Assembly (NCBI RefSeq): GCF_051195215.1 | Contig: NZ_JBNAZM010000018.1 | Span: 1-64,000, forward strand | DNA: 64,000 nt | Direction of reading: 5' to 3' | Origin: Arhodomonas sp051195215 | GTDB lineage: Bacteria > Pseudomonadota > Gammaproteobacteria > Nitrococcales > Nitrococcaceae | In this document: positions 1 to 10,599 of the stretch, one piece after another | Layout of the letters: every line of letters begins with the position of its first letter | How positions within the stretch are numbered: the stretch's first letter is position 1 | Program-made: the position numbers and the translations under genes | Notes under the pieces: model-generated | Seen by the model: only the letters and a program-made list of their open reading frames with translations | Database searches by the model: none | What the model was told of the DNA's origin: nothing

Positions 1-451
1 ATCAACGCATGCATCACCTCGCGACCCATCCATAATGCATATCGTGACGGGTCTATGCAATCGTCGGGGACCCGACAGCTAGGCGGCGTCGGTGTCGTCC
101 GGGTGGTGGTCAGACGGCGCCTTCGTGGCCGGTGGGGTTCGGCGCCGGGCCGCAGCCGGCATCGAGCCCTCCATGGGTAGCGTTGGAGACTCGTGTGACT
201 ATGCTCTCGCCGAGAGCATCAACGGCCTGTACAAGACCGAGATGATTCGCCGCCGCGGTCCCTGGTCAAACCTGGGGATCATCGAGTCCGTGACGCTCGA
301 GTGGAGGGACTGGTACAACCATCAGCACATCAGGAAACCATCGGCAACCGGCCTCCGGCGAAAGTCGAGATCGCCTGCTACCAGCAACTCAACGAGTCAG
401 CCGAAGCGGCCTGACTCACAACAAACGGTCCCCGGAGAAGCTGGAACGGTT
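1..451 (+). mobile_element. IS3-family insertion sequence remnant (C-terminal transposase end, frameshifted)
   Basis: The reading frame from about 150 encodes a region typical of the IS3-family orfB DDE transposase C-terminus: GIEPSMGSVGDS, then ALAESINGLYKTE and a WRDWYNHQH block. After about 340 the family sequence continues one frame over (IGNRPPAKVEIACYQQLNE) and stops at 412-414, so the gene carries a frameshift as well as a 5' truncation. The D and first-E part of the catalytic triad is absent. Bases 415-451 resemble the right end of such elements, but I cannot place the terminal repeat exactly. This is a dead fragment. Bases 452-667 show no gene I can support. Confidence 0.75.
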
Positions 452-667
452 CACTCCAACAGTCCGCTGAATGGGTTTCAACGAAGTGTCCGCGCGAGAG
501 TGCCCAAGCGTGCAACACGGTGCAGATGCAACGACGCAAATTCTTGTATTGCTGAGAGAGGTCGCGCCGCTGACGGGACCGAAGCCACGCCCAACGATCG
601 TCGTTGTACCTCGGTCGTGTACCCGGGCCGCGGAATGGACGCTGTATCGAGAGAAGGCAAGGAAAGA

Positions 668-741
668 TGGAGGCTAGGGCCGGAATCGAACCGACGTACA
701 CGGCTTTGCAGGCCGCTGCATCACCACTCTGCCACCTAGCC
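668..741 (-). tRNA. tRNA-Cys (GCA)
   Basis: The minus strand reads as a full cloverleaf. The acceptor stem is GGCTAGG/CCTAGCC, the anticodon loop contains CTGCAAA (anticodon GCA), and the T arm contains GGTTCGATTCC. A T discriminator and an encoded CCA end the gene at 668. It lies downstream of tRNA-Gly in the same orientation. Confidence 0.97.
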
Positions 742-815
742 TCTGATGCGGGCGGGATCATATCAAGATCCTCGCCGCTTGGCGAGCCCTGAATCCGGGT
801 CCGGCTCGCCGAAAC

Positions 816-842
816 TAAAAGGCCCCGGCGATTGCCGGGGCC
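816..842 (-). terminator. Rho-independent terminator between tRNA-Gly and tRNA-Cys
   Basis: A perfect GGCCCCGGC/GCCGGGGCC stem with a 4-nt loop is followed on the minus strand by TTTTAG. It lies just downstream of tRNA-Gly. A second hairpin, GGCGAGCC...GGCTCGCC (781-810), lies between it and tRNA-Cys, so the second tRNA may depend on read-through or its own promoter. Confidence 0.75.
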
Positions 843-849
843 AGATATC

Positions 850-925
<76 letters not shown>

Positions 926-965
926 TGTGTTGATGGCGCGTATTTTACAGGGATGTGTCTTCGCG

Positions 966-1547
966 TCAACCCCTGTTTTTTTCGGCTTCGGCGGTTCCGT
1001 TCACCGCGCGCCACGCCGCAGAAAGATACAGAACCATGGAGTAGATAGTCAACACCGCCGCGATGTACAGCAGACCAAAGCCCACCATGAACGCGGACAC
1101 GCCCATAATCGGCTCAGCGTAGAGCATGAGCAAGATTGCCACCATCTGTGCAGTGGTTTTGATCTTGCCGAGCCATCCAACGGCCACGCTCGCCCGCAAG
1201 CCGAGCTCGGCCATCCACTCGCGCAGTGCCGAGACAGTGATCTCGCGGCCGATGATCACGGCCACGGGTACGGCGACCCATGCGTTGGCGTTGGCGGTGA
1301 GGATCGCCACCAGGGCGACGGCCACGATGAGCTTGTCAGCCACCGGGTCGAGGAAGGCGCCGAACGCGGAGGTCTGCTTCCACAGGCGCGCGAGGTAGCC
1401 GTCGAGCCAGTCGGTCACCGCCGCCACCCCGAAAATCGCTGCGGCGATGACGTTCGACCACGGGTACGGTAGCAGGAACATCAGCCCGAGTACCGGGATC
1501 ATCGCGATGCGCAGAAGGGTGAGAATGTTCGGCAGATTCCAGCTCAT
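966..1547 (-). CDS. pgsA: CDP-diacylglycerol--glycerol-3-phosphate 3-phosphatidyltransferase
   Basis: Inner-membrane enzyme that makes phosphatidylglycerol phosphate, the committed step to phosphatidylglycerol and cardiolipin. The protein has 193 residues, normal for PgsA. The CDP-alcohol phosphatidyltransferase signature D-x2-D-G-x2-A-R...G-x3-D-x3-D is visible as DWLDGYLAR followed by GAFLDPVADK. Four or more hydrophobic segments surround it. I chose the start beginning MSWNLPNILTLLR, the usual N-terminus of the family; an in-frame ATG 21 codons upstream is less likely. It follows uvrC by 82 bp and completes the conserved gacA-uvrC-pgsA cluster. Confidence 0.95.
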   Translation of the reverse strand: MSWNLPNILTLLRIAMIPVLGLMFLLPYPWSNVIAAAIFGVAAVTDWLDGYLARLWKQTSAFGAFLDPVADKLIVAVALVAILTANANAWVAVPVAVIIGREITVSALREWMAELGLRASVAVGWLGKIKTTAQMVAILLMLYAEPIMGVSAFMVGFGLLYIAAVLTIYSMVLYLSAAWRAVNGTAEAEKNRG

Positions 1548-1629
1548 GTGCGGGCCTTGATTGGGTTCGTATGGCCTGATGTAGAGACGGCCGGAACGAG
1601 ACTCTATCACGCTCCGCGGGTATCACTGT

Positions 1630-3456
1630 CTACCCGTTGAGGCTGTCATGGATGCGCTCGGCGAGCGCCTGACTGATCCCCGGAACACGCATGAGGTCCT
1701 CCACCCCGGCACGCTGTACGCCACGCAGGCCACCGAAGTGCTTGAGCAGCGCCTGACGCCGCTTGGGACCGAGCCCGCCGATGTCCTCGAGCACGGAGTG
1801 GGTACGCTGCTTGCCGCGCCGACCGCGGTGGCCGGTGATGGCGAAACGGTGGGCCTCGTCGCGGACGTGTTGCAGCAGGTGCAGGCCGGGAGCATCCGGG
1901 GCCAGGCGGAACTCGCCGGCGCGCCCGGCGATGTGCAGGACCTCCTCGCCGGGCCGCCGCCGCGGCCCCTTGGAAATGCCCACGATGGTGACATCGACGA
2001 GCTGAAGCTCCTGGAGCACCGCCTCCGCCTGGGCGAGCTGGCCCTTGCCGCCGTCGATGAGCAGCAGGTCGGGCACCGGGGCCTCGCCCTGCTTCACGCG
2101 GGTGTAGCGCCGCTCCAGCGCCTGACGCATGGCGGCGTAGTCGTCGCCGGGTTCGATACCGGAGATATTGAAGCGCCGGTAGTCGGACTTCAGCGGCCCC
2201 TCGCGGTTGAACACCACGCAGGAGGCGACGGTGGCCTCCCCCTGGGTATGACTGATGTCGAAGCACTCGATGCGCTCCGGAATGGCATCCAGGCCCAGGC
2301 CTTCCTGCAGATCCTCGTAGCGCCGATCCATGCTCGCCTGGGTACTCATGCGTGCGGCGAGCGCGTGTTCGGCATTGCTGCGCGCGAGTTGCACCCAGCG
2401 ACGGCGCTCGCCGCGAACGCGGCTGGCGATGCGCACGCGGTGCCCCGCGTCACCGGAGAGCGCTTCCTCGAGCACCTCGCGGTCCTCGATCTCGTGGCTG
2501 ACGAGCAGCTCCGTCGGCGCGCTGTCGCCCAGGTAGTGCCGTGCGATGAAGGCGTAAAGAATCTCGCCGGCTTCCGTGCCCTCCGGCGCCTTGGGAAAGA
2601 ACGTGCGGTTGCCCAGGTTGTTGCCGTTGCGCACCACGAAGACCTGCACGCAGGCGACGCCCTCGCGCAGCTCACAGGCGATGACATCCACGTCGCCCTT
2701 GGCGCCGGCGACGTACTGGCTCTCCTGGATGCGGCGAAGCGCGGAGATACGGTCGCGCAGGCGCGCGGCCTCCTCGAATTCCAGCGCCTGCGAGGCCGCC
2801 TCCATGCGGCGGACGAGCTCGTCGATCACCGCATCGCTGTCGCCGTCGAGGAACATCTCCACGTGGCGCACGTCACGGGCGTACTGCTCCTCGCTGACGT
2901 AACCGACACAAGGCGCGGTGCAGCGCTCGATCTGGTACTGCAGGCATGGCCGGGTGCGGTTCTCGAAGAAGGTGTCCCGGCACTGGCGCACGGGAAAGAC
3001 CTTCTGCAGGTGGTTGAGCGTCTCGCGCACTGCCCCGGCGCTGGGGAACGGGCCGAAATAGCGCCCCGCGCCACGCCGGCTGCCGCGATGGAAAGCGAGC
3101 CGCGGAAAGCGCTGCTGGCTCGACAGGTAGATATACGGATAGCTCTTGTCGTCGCGCAGCAGGACATTGTACCGGGGCCGATGCTCCTTGATCAGGTTGT
3201 TCTCGAGGATCAGGGCCTCGGCCTCGGTGTGCGTGACGGTGATCTGCACGTCCCGCACCTGCCCCACCATGGACTGGGTCTTGGCGTTGTGGGCGCCGCG
3301 ATTGAAATAGCTGCTCACCCGGCGCTTGAGGTTACGCGCCTTGCCCACGTAAATGATCGCGCCGCGGGCATCGAGCATGCGGTAGACGCCCGGGCCCTGG
3401 GGCAGCGTCCGAAGTATCGGTTTGGCGTCGAATGCGGTTTCGGGGGTATGGGTCAT
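1630..3456 (-). CDS. uvrC: UvrABC system protein C (excinuclease subunit)
   Basis: Nucleotide excision repair nuclease that makes both incisions around a lesion marked by UvrA2-UvrB. It has 608 residues, the usual length. In order there are: a GIY-YIG domain (about residues 16-95, GVYRML and IIYVGKARNLKRRV), a Cys-containing linker, a UVR/UvrB-binding segment near 205-240, the RNase H-like endonuclease domain (ECFDISHTQGE and LLLIDGGKGQL carry the catalytic aspartates), and tandem helix-hairpin-helix motifs at the C-terminus. It lies 15 bp downstream of gacA, a linkage conserved in gammaproteobacteria. Confidence 0.98.
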   Translation of the reverse strand: MTHTPETAFDAKPILRTLPQGPGVYRMLDARGAIIYVGKARNLKRRVSSYFNRGAHNAKTQSMVGQVRDVQITVTHTEAEALILENNLIKEHRPRYNVLLRDDKSYPYIYLSSQQRFPRLAFHRGSRRGAGRYFGPFPSAGAVRETLNHLQKVFPVRQCRDTFFENRTRPCLQYQIERCTAPCVGYVSEEQYARDVRHVEMFLDGDSDAVIDELVRRMEAASQALEFEEAARLRDRISALRRIQESQYVAGAKGDVDVIACELREGVACVQVFVVRNGNNLGNRTFFPKAPEGTEAGEILYAFIARHYLGDSAPTELLVSHEIEDREVLEEALSGDAGHRVRIASRVRGERRRWVQLARSNAEHALAARMSTQASMDRRYEDLQEGLGLDAIPERIECFDISHTQGEATVASCVVFNREGPLKSDYRRFNISGIEPGDDYAAMRQALERRYTRVKQGEAPVPDLLLIDGGKGQLAQAEAVLQELQLVDVTIVGISKGPRRRPGEEVLHIAGRAGEFRLAPDAPGLHLLQHVRDEAHRFAITGHRGRRGKQRTHSVLEDIGGLGPKRRQALLKHFGGLRGVQRAGVEDLMRVPGISQALAERIHDSLNG

Positions 3457-3471
3457 GAGCGATCGTCCGGC

Positions 3472-4110
3472 TCAGGCATCACCGTCGACCAACCCATAGC
3501 GTATCACCAGACGGGTGAGCTCGACGTCATTGGAAACGCCGAGCTTCTCGTAGAGGCGGTAGCGGTAGGTGCTCACCGTCTTGGGGCTCAGGCACAGGCG
3601 GTCGGAAATCTCCTGGAGGCGATAGCCCTCGGTGACCATCATCATGACCTGCATCTCGCGCTGGGAGAGCTTGTCGAAGGGCCGGTCACCGCCCTCGAGT
3701 CCGGCAATCGCCATCTGCTGGGCAATGTCCGCGCCAATGTAGCGCCGCCCTGCCGCCACGGTACGAATCGCGCGGATGATCTCGCGTTCATCGCAGCCCT
3801 TGGTGAGATAACCCATGGCGCCGGCTTCGAGCAGACTGCTGGGGTACGGTTCGCGCACGTGTACGGTCAGCGCGATGACCCGCAGGCCCGGATCCACCCG
3901 CAACAGTTTGCGCGTGGCCTCCAGACCGCCGATGCCGGGCATGTGCACGTCCATGAGCACCACGTCCGGACACTCGGCACGCACCAGGCGCAGGGCCTCC
4001 TCACCGGACTCCGCCTCGCCGACCACGTGGATGTCGTCGGCCTCGTCGAGGATCCGATGAATCCCGGCGCGCACCAATTGATGATCGTCCACCAGCAGAA
4101 CCTTGGTCAT
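3472..4110 (-). CDS. gacA: GacA/UvrY-type response regulator
   Basis: NarL/FixJ-family response regulator of the GacS/GacA (BarA/UvrY) system, which normally controls small RNAs that titrate CsrA/RsmA. It has 212 residues. The receiver domain is complete: acidic pair D8-D9, phosphoacceptor D54 (VVLMDVHMPG) and the conserved Lys in GYLTKG. The C-terminal LuxR-type HTH reads LSQREMQVMMMV...LCLSPKTVSTYRYRLYEKLGV. Its sensor kinase is not in this window. It heads the gacA-uvrC-pgsA cluster. Confidence 0.95.
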   Translation of the reverse strand: MTKVLLVDDHQLVRAGIHRILDEADDIHVVGEAESGEEALRLVRAECPDVVLMDVHMPGIGGLEATRKLLRVDPGLRVIALTVHVREPYPSSLLEAGAMGYLTKGCDEREIIRAIRTVAAGRRYIGADIAQQMAIAGLEGGDRPFDKLSQREMQVMMMVTEGYRLQEISDRLCLSPKTVSTYRYRLYEKLGVSNDVELTRLVIRYGLVDGDA

Positions 4111-4193
4111 CCCGACCGTGGCCTCCCTCTTCGTCCAATGCCCGTCAACCGCCGGGCGCCGCCACCCGGCAATAGCAAATGGTTGTTATTCTA

Positions 4194-5528
4194 TCATTCC
4201 CCCCCCGTATCCGAGGCCAGCATATGCTCCGCCTCGGGCATGGCTACCGCGGCGAATGCCGCCAGAACCCCCATCGCACCGAGCACAGTGATCACCCAGG
4301 TGACCCCCGCCACCTGTGCCAGCACGCCGAGCAGTCCGCCCGCGAGCGCCAGCAGGCCGACAGAGGTATTGGAAAACGCCACGTAAAGCGGGCGCTCGTC
4401 CGAGGGCGCGGCATCCACCAGATAGGTCTTGCGCCCGAGGCGCACCCCCTGTTCCGCGATGCCGAGCAGCACGAAAACCACCGCATAGAGCCACGGCGAG
4501 CGTATCGCTTCCGGCAGAGCGCCCACGGCCAGCGCCATGACCGCGATGGCCATCGCCAGCCAGCCGCTGGCGATCATCACCGAGCGGCTGGAGCGATCGG
4601 AGAAACTGCCCCATACGGGGCTGCTCAATACATTGCCCAGACCCACGGTTATGACGAAGAGGCCCAGCGCCGCAACGCCGTCGGTGAAGAGATCCTGGGC
4701 GTAGAGTGCATAGAACGGCATGGCGAGCTCCACGCTCAGCAGCAGCGCCCGCACTGCCAGAAAACGGCGATACCCGGGTACTTTCGCCACCAAACCGAAT
4801 CCCGCCCGCAGCTCATCGGCGAGCCGGCGGCCACCCTGGGTCGCTCCAGCGCGCTCGGTGATGGCGGCGAAAAGCGCCGCCGCAAGCGCCCACAATCCGG
4901 CCGCCACGAGCACGGGCACGACGTAAGCGGACGCAGGCGCATCGGTACCCAGCCAGTACTGCAACAGGCCGCCGGCGACCATGGTGAGCACGCCACCGAT
5001 CATCGCACGATTGGAGAGCATCATGCCGCGCCGGCCCTTGGGCACGGTTTTGCCGGTAACGTCCTGAAACGCCACGGAGCCGGTGCCGCTGGCCACGCTG
5101 AATGCGGTGAAAAGTACCAGCGTGGCGATACCCGCCGGCAGTGGCGGCAATGCCACCGCCGCTACCGCGATCAGCACGAGTGCCGCGGCCTGGGTCGAAC
5201 CGGCCCCTGCCCAGACCGTCTTACGCCGCGCCACGGCGCGGATACGCCCGGCCACGAACAGCTGCGGCAACAACGACCCCACCTGCTTGATCGGCATGAG
5301 CAGTCCGACGACCGCCGCGGGTGCGCCCAGCGCCCCCAACAGCCACGGCAGCACGAGATTGGGTCCGGCGATCTGCTCGGCGAGCTTGGTGCACGCCCCG
5401 TTGGCCACATTGAGCATGTAGTTGCGCGGCAGATCGGTACAGGCGGAATCGGGAATCGCCTCACAGGCACGTTCGTCGGAATCGTCACCGCTTAGAATTC
5501 TGTACGCCTGATCCAGGCGCTGAGCCAT
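4194..5528 (-). CDS. MFS-type membrane transporter
   Basis: Integral inner-membrane protein of 444 residues with about 12 hydrophobic segments and charged loops, for example GSFSDRSSRSVM between helices, as in the major facilitator superfamily. The N-terminus is an unusual soluble stretch of about 40 residues before the first helix (MAQRLDQAYRILSGDDSDERACE). I chose ATG 5528; a TTG start 8 codons upstream would overlap the preceding gene. The upstream gene ends 5 bp away, so the two are probably co-transcribed. The substrate is not evident. A GCCGGG...CCCGGC hairpin about 40 bp past the stop (near 4150) may act as a terminator. Confidence 0.75.
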   Translation of the reverse strand: MAQRLDQAYRILSGDDSDERACEAIPDSACTDLPRNYMLNVANGACTKLAEQIAGPNLVLPWLLGALGAPAAVVGLLMPIKQVGSLLPQLFVAGRIRAVARRKTVWAGAGSTQAAALVLIAVAAVALPPLPAGIATLVLFTAFSVASGTGSVAFQDVTGKTVPKGRRGMMLSNRAMIGGVLTMVAGGLLQYWLGTDAPASAYVVPVLVAAGLWALAAALFAAITERAGATQGGRRLADELRAGFGLVAKVPGYRRFLAVRALLLSVELAMPFYALYAQDLFTDGVAALGLFVITVGLGNVLSSPVWGSFSDRSSRSVMIASGWLAMAIAVMALAVGALPEAIRSPWLYAVVFVLLGIAEQGVRLGRKTYLVDAAPSDERPLYVAFSNTSVGLLALAGGLLGVLAQVAGVTWVITVLGAMGVLAAFAAVAMPEAEHMLASDTGGE

Positions 5529-5533
5529 GGTGC

Positions 5534-6829
5534 TCAAGCTGACCAACCTCCCGTCACCAACAATTGCCCCCAAACGGCGGCGCCACCCGCCATGGGCACC
5601 GCCAGCAACAGCAACGCCGCGCGCAACGCCAGGCGCGGACAGCCCGCCGCGGCGATAAGCCCGACCTTCACCACCACCGAGCTCGCCGCCGCGATCACCA
5701 CGGCGAGGACGGCCGCGGTAACGCCGAGATCCCCGCCGTAGAGCTGCGCAACGGACAGGGTGATGGCGTTGACGTCGGCGATGGCCGTCACTGCGGCCAC
5801 CGCATACAGCGCCCCCGTGCCCAGAAAGCGGTAGCCGGCTTCGGCAATGGCGGTCACCGCCACCAACAAGACGCCGAACCGCAGCGTCTCGCGGAGCCGG
5901 AACGGCGAGCCGGTCGCCAGCGCCTCTCCGACGTCCTGACCGCGCACCCCCAGCCACAGAATCACCGCCACCAGCACACACACACCGGCCATCACGGCCA
6001 GCGACGGCGCGGCGGCCAACGCGAGCGACGGCGAGACCACAAAGGCCACCACCAGCATACGCGGGAAGACCATCGCCTGCGCGAGCGTGATGCCGACGAG
6101 CAAAAGCGCGTCGCGGCCGCCGTTGTTCCGCGCGAGCCGGGCGAAACTCAGCGTCAGCGCCGATGACGAGGCCATGCCGCCGAATACGCCGGTGAGCAGG
6201 ATGCCCCGCGTCTCGCCCAGCAACCGTACGGCGAAGTGCCCGGTGAATGCGATGGCAGCGATCAAAACCACCAGCCACCACAGGCGATTGGGGTTGAACG
6301 CCTCCCAGGGCCCCATGCCGGTATCGGGCAGCAGCGGCAACACCACCACCGAGAGCATGAGAAGCTTGAGCGCGGCGAGCAGCTCCTCACGGTCCAACCG
6401 CTCCAGCCAGTCGTGCAGCTCCGGCTTGAGCCCGAGCAGCACCGTGACCACGACCGCGCCGGCCCCCGCCACCGCGGGTTGCCCCATGGTGGCGAGCGCT
6501 CCCAGCGTAAACGCGATGAACGAGGCCATTTCGCTGGTGATGCCGTATTCCCGGCGCTCCCAGGTGGAGACGATGTGCGCGGAGACGAGAATGACGGCCA
6601 TGGCGAACAGCGCCACCGCCATGACGACGGCACCGAGCAGCGCCGCGAGCAGGCCGGACGCGCCGCCGGCGAGGCCAATGAGCGCGAACGTGCGCAATCC
6701 CGCGACGCGTTGCCCCTCACCCGCCTCGCGTTGCTGCCAACCCCGTTCCAGGCCGATCAACAGACCGATGCCCAGGGCAACCGCCAGATTGGCGAACAGC
6801 TCGATGTTGGCTGCCTGTTCGATCTGCAT
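5534..6829 (-). CDS. MgtC/SapB-DUF4010 family integral membrane protein
   Basis: 431-residue polytopic membrane protein. Residues 1-140 resemble the MgtC/SapB domain (LAVALGIGLLIGLERGWQQRE, then RTFALIGLAGG). The C-terminal part matches DUF4010 (FGGMASSSALTLSFARLARNN; ADVNAITLSVAQL). Members of this family are common but their biochemical role is unclear; MgtC itself is linked to Mg2+ limitation and virulence, which should not be transferred here. It probably forms a two-gene operon with the MFS carrier downstream. Confidence 0.8.
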   Translation of the reverse strand: MQIEQAANIELFANLAVALGIGLLIGLERGWQQREAGEGQRVAGLRTFALIGLAGGASGLLAALLGAVVMAVALFAMAVILVSAHIVSTWERREYGITSEMASFIAFTLGALATMGQPAVAGAGAVVVTVLLGLKPELHDWLERLDREELLAALKLLMLSVVVLPLLPDTGMGPWEAFNPNRLWWLVVLIAAIAFTGHFAVRLLGETRGILLTGVFGGMASSSALTLSFARLARNNGGRDALLLVGITLAQAMVFPRMLVVAFVVSPSLALAAAPSLAVMAGVCVLVAVILWLGVRGQDVGEALATGSPFRLRETLRFGVLLVAVTAIAEAGYRFLGTGALYAVAAVTAIADVNAITLSVAQLYGGDLGVTAAVLAVVIAAASSVVVKVGLIAAAGCPRLALRAALLLLAVPMAGGAAVWGQLLVTGGWSA

Positions 6830-6901
6830 GATTTGATACGTTACCAGTCAGCGCGGCGCGGCGGCACCGCGTGATACAGCAGGCGGCCCATGGAGAACGC
6901 G

Positions 6902-7726
6902 ATGGCGCAACGGATCACCCCCCTCCACCCCACCCCCGGCGAGCCGTGCACCCTGGAAGGTACGTACCTCACCGCACCGCTGGCACCGGAGGAGCACCAG
7001 GGCTTGTTCGTCTACGCCAACTTCGTCACCAGCCTCGACGGGCGCATCGCCGAACATGGCGCCGACGGCGTGGATGCCGTGCCCGATGACATTGCCAATC
7101 CGCGGGACTGGCGCCTTTTTCAGGAGCTCGCCGCGCGTGCCGACGTGCTGATCTCCTCCGGGCGCTATTTCCGCGATCTGGAGGCCGGCCGTGCACAGGA
7201 CGTGCTGCCCGTGGGCACGACCGGGGCGTTCGCCGACCTGCGTGCGTGGCGGCGGGAACAGGGCCTGCGGGAACAGCCCGACGTGGCGATTATCAGCGCC
7301 ACGCTGGACTTCACCGTACCGGCGCTTCTGCGCCGCCAGGGGCGGCGCATCCTCGTACTCACCGGCAGCGACGCAGACGTGGAACGTCGCCGGGCCCGCG
7401 AGGCGGAAGGCGCCGACGTGGTGGTCGTCTCATCCGGGGCAGGCGTGCGCGGCGCCGACGCCACGCGCGCCCTCGCCGAGCGCGGCTACCGGCATGCCTA
7501 CTCGGTCACCGGTCCGTGGGTGCTGCAAACCCTGGTGGCGGACGGCTGCCTCGATACGCTCTTTCTGACCACCGTGCCGCGTCTCATCGGCGGGCGGGGG
7601 TATACCAGCATCTTCGAGGGCGAGCGCCTGTCACCCGCCGCGGACTGGCGCCTTCGCTGGCTCTACCACGACCCCCATGCCCCGGGGCCCGGCGGGCAGT
7701 TCTTCGCCCGCTACGACCGGCCCTGA
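6902..7726 (+). CDS. RibD C-terminal domain / dihydrofolate reductase-like oxidoreductase
   Basis: 274-residue protein with the RibD C-terminal (5-amino-6-(5-phosphoribosylamino)uracil reductase-like) fold. FVYANFVTSLDGRI matches the family's N-terminal strand with the substrate-contacting Ser-Leu-Asp-Gly, and LFLTTVPRLIGG matches the C-terminal core. The deaminase half of true RibD is missing, so it is a stand-alone pyrimidine reductase-like enzyme with an unknown substrate. I chose the ATG at 6902 because GGAG lies 6 nt upstream; an ATG at 6890 would add four residues. It is divergent from the gene pair 4194-6829. Confidence 0.75.
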   Translation: MAQRITPLHPTPGEPCTLEGTYLTAPLAPEEHQGLFVYANFVTSLDGRIAEHGADGVDAVPDDIANPRDWRLFQELAARADVLISSGRYFRDLEAGRAQDVLPVGTTGAFADLRAWRREQGLREQPDVAIISATLDFTVPALLRRQGRRILVLTGSDADVERRRAREAEGADVVVVSSGAGVRGADATRALAERGYRHAYSVTGPWVLQTLVADGCLDTLFLTTVPRLIGGRGYTSIFEGERLSPAADWRLRWLYHDPHAPGPGGQFFARYDRP

Positions 7727-7738
7727 GCGACCGTCAGC

Positions 7739-9133
<1,395 letters not shown>

Positions 9134-9231
9134 CAGTTGCCTCCCTTACCGTGGATGCGACGCCCCCTCGCCGGGGGTAAAATCACTGGTTTTCTCTTCT
9201 CGCCGTTAGCAACCTGGAGACCCTCGACCTC

Positions 9232-10599
9232 ATGGAGCTCACGCGACTCACCGCCATCTCGCCCGTGGACGGCCGCTATGGCAGCAAGGCCAGCGCCCTG
9301 CAGCCGCTGGTCAGCGAGTACGGTCTCATCCGCCAGCGCGTCACAGTCGAGGTGCGATGGCTGCAGGCGCTCGCCGCCGAGCCGGCGATCGCCGAGGTAC
9401 CGGCGCTCTCCGCGGACGCCAGCGCCGCACTGGATGGGATCGTCGAGCATTTCGATCTCGCCGCCGCCGAGCGCGTGAAAGCCATCGAGGGCACCACCAA
9501 CCACGATGTAAAGGCGGTGGAGTACTTCCTCAAGGAACGCTTCGCCGACCATCCGGAGCTCGCGCGCATCAGCGAGTTCACGCACTTCGCATGTACCTCC
9601 GAGGACATCAACAACCTCGCCTACGCCCTGATGCTCCGCGCGGCGCGCAACGAGGTGCTGCTGCCGTGCATCGACGCCATTATCGAACAGCTCCGCGGGC
9701 TCGCGCACGCCTTCGCGGAGCTGCCCATGCTCTCGCGCACCCATGGCCAGCCCGCCTCTCCCACCACCCTGGGCAAGGAGATCGCCAACGTCGTGGTACG
9801 GCTGCGCCGCCAGCGCGAGCAGCTCGCCGGTGTCGCCATCCTGGGCAAGATCAACGGCGCCGTGGGCAACTACAACGCCCACACCGCCGCCTACCCGGAA
9901 GTGGACTGGCCAGCGTTCGCCAGGCGTTATGTCGAGGGCCTGGATCTCGACTGGAACGCCTACACCACCCAGATCGAGCCCCATGACTACATCGCCGAGC
10001 TCTTCGACGCGCTCGCGCGATGGAACACCGTGGCCATCGACCTCGCCCGCGACGTCTGGGGCTACATCAGCCTGGGCTACTTCCGCCAGCGCCTGGTGGA
10101 AGGCGAAGTGGGCTCATCGACCATGCCCCACAAGGTCAATCCCATCGACTTCGAGAACGCCGAGGGCAACCTGGGTATCGCCAACGCGATGCTCGAGCAC
10201 CTGGCACGCAAGCTCCCGGTCTCGCGCTGGCAGCGCGATCTCACCGACTCCACGGTGCTGCGCAACATCGGCGTGGGCCTGGCCCACACCGTGATCGCCT
10301 GCCAGGCGCTGGAGAAAGGCCTGGGGAAACTCGAAGCGGACGAAACCCGGCTCGCCGAAGATCTGGACGCCAACTGGGAAGTCCTCGGCGAGGCGATCCA
10401 GACGGTCATGCGCCGCTACGGCATCGAGCAGCCCTACGAAAAGCTCAAGGCGCTCACCCGCGGCAAGCGCGTGGACCAGGCCGGCCTCGCCGATTTCGTG
10501 GACACGCTGGAGCTGCCGGAGACGGTCAAGGCCGAGCTCGCCGCCCTGACCCCGGCACGCTATATCGGCCTTGCCGCGGAACAGGCGCGGAACGTCTGA
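9232..10599 (+). CDS. purB: Adenylosuccinate lyase
   Basis: Purine synthesis enzyme that releases fumarate from SAICAR and from adenylosuccinate. It has 455 residues, typical of the gammaproteobacterial form. MELTRLTAISPVDGRYGSK is the standard N-terminus. EGTTNHDVKAVEYFLKE, TSEDINNLAYALM and LSRTHGQPASPTTLGKE are active-site blocks, and the fumarase/aspartase signature appears as GSSTMPHKVNPIDFEN. roxA starts immediately after the stop codon, so they are probably co-transcribed. Confidence 0.98.
   Translation: MELTRLTAISPVDGRYGSKASALQPLVSEYGLIRQRVTVEVRWLQALAAEPAIAEVPALSADASAALDGIVEHFDLAAAERVKAIEGTTNHDVKAVEYFLKERFADHPELARISEFTHFACTSEDINNLAYALMLRAARNEVLLPCIDAIIEQLRGLAHAFAELPMLSRTHGQPASPTTLGKEIANVVVRLRRQREQLAGVAILGKINGAVGNYNAHTAAYPEVDWPAFARRYVEGLDLDWNAYTTQIEPHDYIAELFDALARWNTVAIDLARDVWGYISLGYFRQRLVEGEVGSSTMPHKVNPIDFENAEGNLGIANAMLEHLARKLPVSRWQRDLTDSTVLRNIGVGLAHTVIACQALEKGLGKLEADETRLAEDLDANWEVLGEAIQTVMRRYGIEQPYEKLKALTRGKRVDQAGLADFVDTLELPETVKAELAALTPARYIGLAAEQARNV

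Noticed and set aside
92..739. One continuous protein from 92 across the IS remnant into the tRNA gene
   Set aside because: Transposase similarity ends at the frameshift near 340, and the frame then runs through non-coding DNA and tRNA-Cys.
1648..4386. Very long open frame on the plus strand opposite uvrC and gacA
   Set aside because: It is a G+C-driven antisense frame; the minus strand encodes complete UvrC and GacA with all motifs.
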